A stretch of DNA of 64,000 nt. Origin: Hymenobacter caeli. GTDB lineage: Bacteria > Bacteroidota > Bacteroidia > Cytophagales > Hymenobacteraceae. Location: NCBI RefSeq assembly GCF_013294115.1, contig NZ_JABSNP010000008.1:142772-206771 (forward strand), given 5' to 3'. The position numbers and the translations under genes were made by a program. Numbering within the stretch: the stretch's first letter is position 1; each line of letters opens with the position of its first letter. The notes below the pieces were generated by a model, which was not told the DNA's origin, ran no database searches, and saw only the letters and a program-made list of their open reading frames with translations. Of the stretch, positions 33,314 to 41,194 are shown in pieces.

Positions 33314-34288
33314 TTGAACCCCGACCTTCCTCCGGCCAACGCCCCCGCCAAGCGCGTCCGCAGCAATTTGCGCCAGCGCGTCGTCTGGGGCACCATCGCG
33401 GCCACGCTGCTCATCGGCTGCACCTACGGGGGCCCCATCTCGTTCGGGCTGTTCTTCGCGGCGGTGCAGGCCGTGATGCTCAAGGAGTTTTACCGGATTA
33501 TGCGGGCAAACGGGTACCGGCCGGCCTCGTGGGTTGGGGTTATAATTGGGGTACTAATTTTCAGCTATCTACATCTCTTTACCGGGTTTTTTCATTACGC
33601 CCAACTTTTTGGCTGGCAAACCGGCTGGACTACTTATCCGTCGTTATCGGCCTTGCCGCAGATCCTACCTGGAAGGGTTCCGTTTTGGATGGTGCTGGTG
33701 CGGGAGACGAGTTATTTCCTGATAGTGGCCGGGGCCCTGCTGATGGTCGTTGTGCTGGTCCGCGAAATCATCCGGTGGCCGCACCACGGGCAGCCGTTCC
33801 TTAACCTGGCCGCTACGCTGGGGGGTCTTTTTTACATTAGCTTGCCCATGGGCCTGCTTAATGTACTGGCTTTCAATCGTAAGGGCTACGACGCTCGCCA
33901 CGTGTTCTGCCTCATCGTGCTGGTGTGGGCGGCTGACACGGGGGCCTATTTCGCCGGCAAAAACTTTGGCAGGCACAAGCTGGCCCCCAGCATTTCGCCG
34001 GGCAAAACGTGGGAAGGCTGGGCCGGGGGGGCCCTGCTGGCCCTGGTGACGGGCTGGGCGTTTGGGCAGTTCGTGCCCGACATTCCGCTCACGCACCGGC
34101 TGGTGGCGGCGGGCGTGGTGGCCGTGTTCGGGCCCCTCGGCGATTTGGCCGAGTCGATGCTCAAGCGCAGCGCGGGGGTGAAGGATTCGGGTACGTTCCT
34201 GCCCGGCCACGGCGGGCTGCTCGACCGCTTCGACGCCTTTTTGCTGGTGCTGCCGGTGCTGGCGCTGCTCCAGCTGCTGGCGGGGTAA
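33314..34288 (+). CDS. cdsA: Phosphatidate cytidylyltransferase
   Basis: A 324-residue inner-membrane enzyme making CDP-diacylglycerol from phosphatidate and CTP. About eight membrane helices precede the C-terminal signature (SISPGKTWEGWAGG, FGPLGDLAESMLKRSAGVKD and PGHGGLLDRFDAFL). The start is TTG at 33314 (reading MNPDLPPANA), since no ATG precedes the core. The stretch 33535-33700, coding for variable loops and helices, is visibly less GC-rich than the rest. psd, the later enzyme of phosphatidylethanolamine synthesis, lies downstream with a glutamate dehydrogenase between. Confidence 0.92.
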   Translation: MNPDLPPANAPAKRVRSNLRQRVVWGTIAATLLIGCTYGGPISFGLFFAAVQAVMLKEFYRIMRANGYRPASWVGVIIGVLIFSYLHLFTGFFHYAQLFGWQTGWTTYPSLSALPQILPGRVPFWMVLVRETSYFLIVAGALLMVVVLVREIIRWPHHGQPFLNLAATLGGLFYISLPMGLLNVLAFNRKGYDARHVFCLIVLVWAADTGAYFAGKNFGRHKLAPSISPGKTWEGWAGGALLALVTGWAFGQFVPDIPLTHRLVAAGVVAVFGPLGDLAESMLKRSAGVKDSGTFLPGHGGLLDRFDAFLLVLPVLALLQLLAG

Positions 34289-34349
34289 CGGGGCGGTAAC
34301 GGCGGGGCAATACGAAACTAACACCCGTTCGTATGTGGGGCAAACTCAG

Positions 34350-34357
34350 TACCTTTG
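34350..34357 (+). promoter_or_regulatory. -7 promoter box of the glutamate dehydrogenase gene
   Basis: TACCTTTG is a perfect TAnnTTTG box 59 bases before the ATG at 34417 and outside the cdsA reading frame. Confidence 0.6.
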
Positions 34358-34416
34358 CCGCTTCAAAACGCACTCCCGTCCCACCCAACCCCTACCTCTA
34401 ATTTTTAACCCCAACT

Positions 34417-35703
34417 ATGGCCACCCACACCGTTTATAAAGAACCCGCTCCGCTTATCGACCGCGAAAACCCGCTGGAATCGATGATGTCCCGCTTCAAC
34501 GTCGCCGCCGAAATCCTCGGCCTCGACGAAGAAACCTACAACGTCCTCAAAACCCCGGACAAGCAGGTCATCGTGCACATCCCCGTCACGATGGACAACG
34601 GCAAGGTGCGCGTGTTCGAGGGCTACCGTGTGATTCACAACACCATCCTGGGGCCCAGCAAGGGCGGCATCCGCTACGACAAGAACGTGTACCTCGACGA
34701 GGTGAAGGCCCTGGCGGCCTGGATGACCTGGAAGTGCGCCGTGGTGGACATCCCCTACGGCGGCGCGAAAGGCGGCATCATCTGCGACCCGACCACGATG
34801 AGCGCCGGCGAAATCGAGCGCATGACCCGCGCTTACACCCTGGCCCTGAAGGACGTGTTCGGCCCCGACCGCGACATTCCGGCCCCCGACATGGGCACGG
34901 GGCCCCGCGAAATGGCGTGGCTGATGGACGAGTTCTCAAAGACCGTGGGCATGACGTCCTCGGCCGTTGTGACGGGCAAGCCCCTGGTGATGGGCGGCTC
35001 ACTGGGCCGCACCGAGGCCACCGGCCGCGGCGTGATGGTGTCGTGCCTGGCCGCCATGGTCAAGCTGGACATGAAAATCGAAGAGACGTCGGTGGCTATC
35101 CAGGGCTTCGGCAACGTGGGCTCCTGGACGGCCAAGCTGATGTTTGACAAAGGCCTGAAGATAAAGGCAGTATCGGACATCTCGGGTGCTTACTGGAACG
35201 CTGATGGCATTAATATTGACGAGGCCATTGCTTACAAAAACGCCCACGGGGGCCGCCTCGAAGGCTTCACCGGCGCCGTGCCCATGGACCCCGACGAGCT
35301 GCTCACTTCAGAAGTCGACGTGCTGGTGCCCGCGGCCGTGGAAGACGTTATCACCGAGCACAATGCCCCATACATCAAGGCCAAGCTGATTGTGGAAGGC
35401 GCCAACGGCCCCACGGCCGCCTCGGCCGACCCTATTATTTACGCAAAAGGCATTTCGGTGGTGCCCGACATCCTGGCCAACTCGGGCGGCGTGACGGTGA
35501 GCTACTTCGAGTGGGTGCAGAACAAGCAGGGCTTCAAGTGGACGGCGGAAATGGTGACCGAGCGCGCCGACCGCATCATGAGCGATGCCTTCGAGAAAGT
35601 GTACCAAACCAGCCTGAAATACAACATTTCCCTGCGCATCGCGGCCTACGTGGTGGCCATCGATAAGGTGGCGCAGACTTACAAGTTCCGCGGCGGCTTC
35701 TAG
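34417..35703 (+). CDS. Glu/Leu/Phe/Val dehydrogenase (glutamate dehydrogenase)
   Basis: A 428-residue enzyme of the hexameric type that interconverts glutamate and 2-oxoglutarate with ammonia. Catalytic-domain motifs are GPSKGGIRYD and KCAVVDIPYGGAKGG (catalytic Lys). The dinucleotide fold has VAIQGFGNVGSWTAKL. The TEATGRGV segment and NSGGVTVSYFEWVQN are typical of glutamate dehydrogenase rather than leucine dehydrogenase. Length is normal. It has its own promoter, followed downstream by a terminator hairpin at 35808-35835. With NAD-isocitrate dehydrogenase at 6052 it touches the 2-oxoglutarate node. Confidence 0.93.
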   Translation: MATHTVYKEPAPLIDRENPLESMMSRFNVAAEILGLDEETYNVLKTPDKQVIVHIPVTMDNGKVRVFEGYRVIHNTILGPSKGGIRYDKNVYLDEVKALAAWMTWKCAVVDIPYGGAKGGIICDPTTMSAGEIERMTRAYTLALKDVFGPDRDIPAPDMGTGPREMAWLMDEFSKTVGMTSSAVVTGKPLVMGGSLGRTEATGRGVMVSCLAAMVKLDMKIEETSVAIQGFGNVGSWTAKLMFDKGLKIKAVSDISGAYWNADGINIDEAIAYKNAHGGRLEGFTGAVPMDPDELLTSEVDVLVPAAVEDVITEHNAPYIKAKLIVEGANGPTAASADPIIYAKGISVVPDILANSGGVTVSYFEWVQNKQGFKWTAEMVTERADRIMSDAFEKVYQTSLKYNISLRIAAYVVAIDKVAQTYKFRGGF

Positions 35704-35705
35704 AC

Positions 35706-35945
35706 CACTGATTTTAACTGATTAACCGTGGTTTCACTGAGTTATCGGCCCGTTTTATTGGTTGATATTTCGCGCGCTTTAATCGGTTGTTCTTCGTTGT
35801 AGGGAGAGGCACGGGCCGTTTGGTCCGTGCCCTTTCTGTTTCTAACCGTAATTTGTCCCAGCTGCTGCTCCCAGCCGCCGTATTTTTTGTACTGGTTAAC
35901 TTCGTTGAAAGCAGCGAAATTACGGTTAATCAGTCAAAATCAGTG
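35706..35945. repeat. 34-bp inverted repeat (ACTGATTAACCGT words) between gdh and psd
   Basis: Arms 35706-35739 and 35912-35945 are reverse complements with 4 mismatches in 34; both read CACTGATTTT followed by ACTGATTAACCGT. The left arm begins 2 bases after the dehydrogenase stop codon and the right arm ends 4 bases before the psd ATG. The 172-base interior has a terminator hairpin but no gene. Confidence 0.9.
35808..35835 (+). terminator. Terminator hairpin downstream of glutamate dehydrogenase
   Basis: A 10-bp stem (35808-35817 with 35822-35831, one G-U pair) with loop GTTT, followed by CTTTCTGTTT. It lies inside the inverted repeat 35706-35945. Confidence 0.65.
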
Positions 35946-35949
35946 ATTT

Positions 35950-36612
35950 ATGAAAGTACACAAAGAAGGCCGCCGCATCTTGTTCGTCACCGTTCTGGTG
36001 CTGTTGGCCCTAAACCTGGCCCTGTACCAGTTCAACCGCGGGGCGGTGCTTTTCAACCGCATTTTCGCCGGGGCTTCGGCGGTGGCGTTTCTGGCGCTGC
36101 TCCAGTTTTTTCGCAGCCCGTTCCGGCACCTGTTCACCCACGAAGACCTGCTGCTGGCCCCCGCCGACGGCAAAGTGGTGGTGATTGAGGACGTGTACGA
36201 GCCCGAGTATTTCGACGACATGCGCAAGCAAATCAGCGTGTTCATGTCGCCCATCAACGTGCACGTGACGCGCAACCCGATTTCGGGCATGGTGAAGTAC
36301 TTCAAGTACCACCCCGGCAACTACCTGGTGGCCTGGCACCCCAAAAGCAGCACCCAAAACGAGCGCACTACCGTGGTGGTCGAAAGCGACGCCGGGCCCC
36401 TGGTGCTGTTCCGGCAAATTGCCGGGGCCATGGCCCGCCGCATCGTGTGGTACGTGAACGAGGGCGACGAAGTAAACCAGGGCGAGGAATTCGGCTTCAT
36501 CAAGTTCGGCTCGCGGGTCGACTTGTTCGTGCCCATCGACGCCGACGTGAAAGTGGAACTGGGCCAGAAAGTAAAGGGCGGTGAAACGGTCATTTGCCAG
36601 CTGAAGGTGTGA
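35950..36612 (+). CDS. psd: Phosphatidylserine decarboxylase
   Basis: A 220-residue short-form (archaeal/PSD-B type) enzyme that makes phosphatidylethanolamine. One or two N-terminal helices (ILFVTVLVLLALNLALYQF, IFAGASAVAFLALLQFF) are followed by LAPADGKVVVIEDVYEPEYF, FMSPINVHVTRNPISG and the self-cleavage site FGSRVDLFVP, where Ser becomes the pyruvoyl group. The usual LGST is FGSR here, but the key Gly-Ser is kept. Its stop codon TGA shares its last base with the left arm of the GxxExxY-carrying inverted repeat. Confidence 0.93.
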   Translation: MKVHKEGRRILFVTVLVLLALNLALYQFNRGAVLFNRIFAGASAVAFLALLQFFRSPFRHLFTHEDLLLAPADGKVVVIEDVYEPEYFDDMRKQISVFMSPINVHVTRNPISGMVKYFKYHPGNYLVAWHPKSSTQNERTTVVVESDAGPLVLFRQIAGAMARRIVWYVNEGDEVNQGEEFGFIKFGSRVDLFVPIDADVKVELGQKVKGGETVICQLKV

Positions 36613-37250
36613 CCGCAGATTACGTGGATTTAACGGATAAGAACGGATTCCTCGGGGGGTCGTTTTTATCCGTTTTTTGCTTTTCTGGGGCTTCGCCTTA
36701 AGCTTCGTTTACCTCAATGTTCGTTTATTTGGGTATTAGTAAATGGGGTGCGTTTTAACAAAGCGCTTGTATTGCAGCGAAGGGGCACCGAAGTTGATGA
36801 GCAGGCCGATGGGCAGGCGGTAGGCTTCCAGGTAGTTGATGATTTGGGCGTGGTGGGTGGGCGTGAGTTCGTGCAATGCTTTCAGCTCCAGTAAGACCGT
36901 TTCCTCAATTAAAAAATCAACGCGGCGCGAACCGATTTCTTGTAGCCGGTAGTAAATGGGCATTTCCAGCTCCCGCTGGGCATTAATGCCGCACTGCGCC
37001 AACTCCACGGCCAGCGCCCGCTGGTATATAACCTCCTGAAAACCCGTGCCCAACACGCGGTGTACCCGCATAGCGCAGCCAATCACCTTGCCTGTCAGCT
37101 CCTTAAAGGACTCCAAATCAACAGTAACCTTTTCCATCGAACACGAGAACAAACCAATAAAACCCCCAAGGTAAAGGCTGACCCAAGTGAGTCTAATATA
37201 AGCACCCCAAGGAATCCGTTCTTATCCGTTAAATCCACGTAATCTGCGGT
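36612..37250. repeat. Inverted-repeat element with perfect 41-bp arms enclosing a GxxExxY gene
   Basis: Left arm 36612-36652 and right arm 37210-37250 are exact reverse complements over 41 bases. They hold ACCGCAGATTACGTGG, GGATTTAACGG and AAGAACGGATTCC, that is, short GGAT-type words in tandem, and further partial matching continues inwards (GGGG/CCCC). The 557-base interior carries a single gene (36736-37137, minus). The element sits exactly between the convergent stop codons of psd and the glutathionylspermidine-synthase-like gene. No transposase, and no target duplication that I can recognise. Confidence 0.95.
36736..37137 (-). CDS. GxxExxY protein
   Basis: A 133-residue protein, starting MEKVTVDLESFKELTG, of the GxxExxY family named for its central motif, here GTGFQEVIYQRAL. 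A PD-(D/E)XK-like pattern follows: RVDFLIEETVLLELKAL (Asp, then Glu-x-Lys after a strand), then HHAQIINYLEAYRLPIGLLI and a final NFGAPSLQYKRF. The family is widespread and uncharacterised; the D...ExK arrangement suggests a nuclease-like fold. It is the only gene in the loop of a 41-bp inverted repeat and is less GC-rich than its neighbours. The ATG at 37137 is preferred to one five codons upstream. Confidence 0.88.
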   Translation of the reverse strand: MEKVTVDLESFKELTGKVIGCAMRVHRVLGTGFQEVIYQRALAVELAQCGINAQRELEMPIYYRLQEIGSRRVDFLIEETVLLELKALHELTPTHHAQIINYLEAYRLPIGLLINFGAPSLQYKRFVKTHPIY

Positions 37251-38426
37251 TCAGACAAGGACGTGGGGCACGAATTCCGATAAATTGGTAATCAACCCGG
37301 CCTCGCGGCGGAAGCCGATGGCGCAGGCCTCGCCGGCCCAGAACACGCCGGCCTGGTAGCGGCGGCCCTGGGCGTCGGCGGGCAGCTCCGCCCAGCGCTG
37401 GTACAGCACGGGCTGGTCTTCAAAGTCGCCGGGGACTTCGGCGGCGGGCAGGCCGTCGGGCCCTATTTCGGCCACGTTCTGGCCCTCGCGGCCAAAAACG
37501 GGCTTGCGGACGTGGTGGCCGGGTAGGGGGCTCAGGCTGGCTTCGAGCAGCAGCGGGTGGTGCGGAAACACGTCCCAGAGGTGGGCCAGCAGGGCTTTGC
37601 TCTGGAAAAGCAGGGCGTAGGCCGGGTTGGCGACGAGCACGTCGCGGGTGCGCAGGAGTTGGGTGAGGTCGGCGGTGAGGGCGGGCTCTTCGGCGGACAG
37701 GATTTCCCAGGGCACGAGCTTGAACAGAAAGTCGAACCGCTGCCACTGCGCGGGCACGGTCTCGGCCCACACGCCGCGGTCGGGGCCATCCACCGTCACC
37801 CGCATGTCGTCAACCGGGCACACGTAGGCGTCGGCGAAGCCGGCGGCGCGGGCCGCGGCGGCCAGCACCGCGCAGTTGGCTTCGTCCTCGGCGCTGTCGG
37901 GCAGGTGCACGAGCAGCAGGGTGGCCCGGCGGTCGCGGTTCAGGGCCCGCCAGTGGCGGAACTGGTCGTCGAGGCCCTCGAAGAGGCCGTTGGCCTGGCG
38001 GCCCTCGGCGGCGTGGCCGGCGGCCACCAGGCTGGCCCACTGCACCACGGCGGCTTCGGGCAGGCCGGTGGCGGTGTCGGCGTTGAACTCCAGGAGCTTG
38101 GGGCCCTCGGGCGTCAGGGCCAGGTCGAAGCGGCCGTAGAGGTGCCACTGGCGCTCGTCGTGCCAGGAGTGGCGCACGGCGTCCCACAAGTTGGCCGGCA
38201 CGGCAAGCCGCTGCAAAAACGCGTCGGGCAAAGGGTCGGGAATGGCCTGCACCAGCAGCTCGTAGAGCGTGTCGGCGGTCTGGAGCAGCGTTTCCGCGTC
38301 GGCCTCGGCGAGCAGCACGGCTTCGCGGGCCACGTAGTGCTGGCAGGCATCTTCCAGGGCCCAGTCCCAGCCCAGGGCGTGCACGGCCGGCGAAACGTCG
38401 CCGCCAAGGGGAAGCAGCTTCACCAT
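37251..38426 (-). CDS. Glutathionylspermidine synthase-like ATP-grasp protein
   Basis: A 391-residue protein of the GspS C-terminal/YgiC-YjfC family: WHLYGRFDLALTPEGPKLLEFNADTATGLPEAAV (read in two parts, GRFDLALTPEG and LLEFNADTATGLPEA) is the hallmark. ATP-grasp features near the end are HHVRKPVFGREGQNV and YQAGVFWAGEACAIGFRREA. YgiC-type proteins lack the amidase domain, and their peptide-ligase substrate is unknown. It follows a low-complexity protein gene by 53 bases on the same strand, like the ygiB-ygiC pair of enterobacteria. Its stop codon abuts the right arm of the GxxExxY element. Confidence 0.88.
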   Translation of the reverse strand: MVKLLPLGGDVSPAVHALGWDWALEDACQHYVAREAVLLAEADAETLLQTADTLYELLVQAIPDPLPDAFLQRLAVPANLWDAVRHSWHDERQWHLYGRFDLALTPEGPKLLEFNADTATGLPEAAVVQWASLVAAGHAAEGRQANGLFEGLDDQFRHWRALNRDRRATLLLVHLPDSAEDEANCAVLAAAARAAGFADAYVCPVDDMRVTVDGPDRGVWAETVPAQWQRFDFLFKLVPWEILSAEEPALTADLTQLLRTRDVLVANPAYALLFQSKALLAHLWDVFPHHPLLLEASLSPLPGHHVRKPVFGREGQNVAEIGPDGLPAAEVPGDFEDQPVLYQRWAELPADAQGRRYQAGVFWAGEACAIGFRREAGLITNLSEFVPHVLV

Positions 38427-38479
38427 GGGTATTTAATACAAATCATTGATGAACAACAGCCTACTACTCCAATGCCCGC

Positions 38480-39184
38480 CTACCCGCCGAAGCCGTGCGC
38501 GCTGCCGCGGCCGCCGAAGCTGCTGTGGCGGCCCGTTGGGGCGCTGTGGCGGCCGACGGGGGCGCTGCTGCGGAAGCTGTGGCGCGACGAGGTGCGCCGG
38601 ACCGCGCGGCACGCCCGGATGCCGGCCGTGGCGGAGGTGCGGCCGCCGCTGAAGCCGTGGCCAAAAAAGCCGCGGTTCTCATCGCGGCGCTCGCGGGCAA
38701 TGGTGGTGCGCCAGGCCTGGTTTTGCTCGAACAAGCCGGGGCTGGCGTAGCACGCGGGGTAGGGGGCCTGGTAGCGGCCGGCCATGAAGCCGATGCCGCT
38801 CCACATCAGCACGTCCATCAGGCCGAAGCCCTGCACGTTGCGGTCGGGGTTCACCTGGCTGTAGTCCTGCATTTGGCGTTGCAAATCCTGGCCCTGGAGG
38901 GTGTCCACTTGGCCGCCGAAGTGGTGGAGCACGGCGGCCACTTCTTCCGGGCCGGCGGGGCGCTCGCCGGTAATTTTCCACTCGCCGGGCTGCATTTCGG
39001 TCATGTCCGTGACGACGCCCTGGCTGTAGGTTTGGCCGCTCCAGCCGGCGTCGGCTTCGCTTTGCCCGGGGCCGCCGCGCTCGGTGGCGCACATCGACAG
39101 GCCTCCGAGGCCGAGGCTGCCGGCGGCGGCCACCAGCAGTACATTGCGGCGCCAGTCGCCGAGGGGATGGAAATGCTTTTTCAT
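38480..39184 (-). CDS. Hypothetical protein with Ser/Arg/Gly-rich tail, paired with GspS-like gene
   Basis: A 234-residue protein of unknown function. Near the N-terminus is a hydrophobic segment with Cys (NVLLVAAAGSLGLGGLSMCA), possibly a membrane anchor or a lipoprotein-like signal with an over-long basic start. A middle domain follows (EMQPGEWKITGERPAGPEEV, VLMWSGIGFMAGRYQAPYPA), and the last ~65 residues are Ser/Arg/Gly-rich (SFRSSAPVGRHSAPTGRHSS). I do not recognise the family by sequence. Position and composition are reminiscent of the DUF1190 (YgiB) partners of YgiC proteins, which is an inference only. Confidence 0.65.
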   Translation of the reverse strand: MKKHFHPLGDWRRNVLLVAAAGSLGLGGLSMCATERGGPGQSEADAGWSGQTYSQGVVTDMTEMQPGEWKITGERPAGPEEVAAVLHHFGGQVDTLQGQDLQRQMQDYSQVNPDRNVQGFGLMDVLMWSGIGFMAGRYQAPYPACYASPGLFEQNQAWRTTIARERRDENRGFFGHGFSGGRTSATAGIRACRAVRRTSSRHSFRSSAPVGRHSAPTGRHSSFGGRGSAHGFGG

Positions 39185-39353
39185 GGCGGGTGGAAAGGCG
39201 AAAGGCGCGGGGCCGGGGGTAGCGGCCGGGCCCCCGGCCGGCGGTTGGGGGCCCTAATTAAAGGGCTTTTTTTGACTTAAATTACTCATCATTAAACTTT
39301 CACCTGCGGGCCCAATCTTTATAAAAAACCGCGCTCATTTTTCCTTTGCGCTT

Positions 39354-41057
39354 ATGAACCGCCGATCTTTCCTCCAACGCCCCGTCGCGCCCACGGCCGT
39401 TGCTACCGGCCCCGCCCCGGTGGCCGACCCGCCCGAAACCGTCAGCCGCTACGCCAACCAGCAGCTGCCGCTGCAACGGGCCGGGGCCACCGCCGGCACC
39501 CTGGCCCCCTACGCCGGGGCCTGGGGCGCGGCCCCGGCGGCCCACCTGCTGCGGCGCACCCTGTTCGGGCCCACGCGGGGCGAAATTGGCGCGGCGGCGG
39601 CCTCCAGCCTGTCGGCCACCCTCGACCAGCTGCTGGCCGTGCCCGCCGCCCCGGCCCCGCCCCTGAACGTGTCGGCCGCCGACACCACCGTGCCCATCGG
39701 CCAGACCTGGGTGACGCAGGCCTTCGACCAGACCTTGCAGGGGGCCCGCTCGCAGTCGCTGCGCGAGTGGTGGCTGGGCCAGCAGCTCACCCAGGGCACC
39801 TCGCTGCGCGAACAGATGACGCTGTTTTGGCACAACCACTTCGTGGTGGAGTTTGGCAACATCAACGACGCCCGCATGGGCTACACCTACGTGCAGCTGC
39901 TGCGCCAGCACGCGCTGGGCAACATCCGGCAGCTGGCCAAGGACGTGACCATCAACCCGGCCATGCTGCGCTACCTCAACGGCAACCAGAGCGTGGCGGG
40001 GGCCCCCAACGAGAATTACGGCCGCGAGCTGCTGGAGCTGTTCACCGTCGGCAAGGGGCCCCTGATTGGCACGGGCAACTACACCAACTACACCGAAGCC
40101 GACGTGCAGGCCGCCGCCCGGGTGCTCACCGGCTGGCGCGACAGCAGCGCCAACCTCAACGGCTACTTCACCGCCAGCCGGCACGACGCCAAGCCCAAGC
40201 AGTTTTCGGGCGCCTTCGGCAACGCCGTCATCGCCCCGAACGGGGCCGCCGAGTACCAGGACTTGCTCAACCTCATCTTCGCGCAGGCCGAGACGGCGCG
40301 GTTCCTGGTGCGGGCCCTGTACCGCTGGTTTGTGTACTACCTGATTGACGCGCAGACGGAGAGCGACATCATCCAGCCGCTGGCTACGCTGCTCATTCAA
40401 AGCAACTTCGAGGTGGCCCCGGTGCTGCGCAAGCTCTTCGGCTCGGAGCATTTTTTCGACGCCGCCACCGTGGGCTGCCGCATCAAAAGCCCGCTCGACT
40501 TTACGGTGGGCCTGGTGCGCCAGATGGAGGTGGCCTTCCCGCCGGCCAGCAGCGTGGTGGCCCAGTACGCCCACTGGGAGTACCTCTACGGCCTGGCCCT
40601 GGTGCAGCAGCAAACCCTGGGCGACCCGCCCAACGTGGCCGGCTGGGCGGCCTACTACCAGGTGCCGCAGTTCCACGAGCTGTGGATTAACGCCGTGACG
40701 CTGCCCCGCCGCAACCAGGTCACCGACCTCTACATCGGCAAGGGCATCGCCCGCGGCGGGGCCACGGCCGCCATCGACCCCGTGGCCCTGGTGCTGGCCC
40801 TGCCCCCCACCACGGCGGCCGACCCCAACCTGGTCATCGCCGAATTTGTGCGCCTGATGGTGCCCCTCGACCTGACCACTGCCCAGCTGACCTTCCTCAA
40901 AAACGCCCTCATCCCCGGCCTGCCCGACTTTGAGTGGACCAACGAGTGGACGACCTACGCCGCCACGCCCACCGCCGCCAAAAAAGCCGCCGTGGCCACC
41001 AAGCTGCAAGCCATGCTGCGCGCGCTGATGGGCCTGGCCGAATACCATTTGAGTTGA
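39354..41057 (+). CDS. DUF1800 family protein
   Basis: A 567-residue protein. The DUF1800 signature is clear: HLLRRTLFGPTRGEI near residue 65, LREQMTLFWHNHFV, NPAMLRYLNGNQSV, ENYGRELLELFTVGKG and a C-terminal DPPNVAGWAAYYQVPQF. It begins MNRRSFLQRP, an RR-x-F-L start, but without a clear following hydrophobic segment, so the export route is uncertain. DUF1800 and DUF1501 genes regularly occur as a pair in environmental bacteria; the function is unknown. The two are separated here only by an inverted repeat (41053-41194). Confidence 0.9.
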   Translation: MNRRSFLQRPVAPTAVATGPAPVADPPETVSRYANQQLPLQRAGATAGTLAPYAGAWGAAPAAHLLRRTLFGPTRGEIGAAAASSLSATLDQLLAVPAAPAPPLNVSAADTTVPIGQTWVTQAFDQTLQGARSQSLREWWLGQQLTQGTSLREQMTLFWHNHFVVEFGNINDARMGYTYVQLLRQHALGNIRQLAKDVTINPAMLRYLNGNQSVAGAPNENYGRELLELFTVGKGPLIGTGNYTNYTEADVQAAARVLTGWRDSSANLNGYFTASRHDAKPKQFSGAFGNAVIAPNGAAEYQDLLNLIFAQAETARFLVRALYRWFVYYLIDAQTESDIIQPLATLLIQSNFEVAPVLRKLFGSEHFFDAATVGCRIKSPLDFTVGLVRQMEVAFPPASSVVAQYAHWEYLYGLALVQQQTLGDPPNVAGWAAYYQVPQFHELWINAVTLPRRNQVTDLYIGKGIARGGATAAIDPVALVLALPPTTAADPNLVIAEFVRLMVPLDLTTAQLTFLKNALIPGLPDFEWTNEWTTYAATPTAAKKAAVATKLQAMLRALMGLAEYHLS

Positions 41058-41194
41058 ATTGTTAAATTGTTGTTGGTTAAATTGTTAGCCAGGGAAGCAC
41101 CGCTGGTTTATCAATTACTATTGGGCCTGTTTGACCCAGAACAACCAACCTATAACAGTCAACAATTCAACCGCCAACCATTTAGCAATTCAAC
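41053..41194. repeat. 37-bp imperfect inverted repeat (TTGAATTGTTAAAT words)
   Basis: Arms 41053-41089 and 41158-41194 are reverse complements at about 30 of 37 positions, built from words such as GTTGAATTG and TAAATTGTTG. The left arm contains the stop codon of the DUF1800 gene, and the right arm ends directly before the ATG of the DUF1501 gene. This AT-rich block stands out from GC-rich surroundings. Confidence 0.85.
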
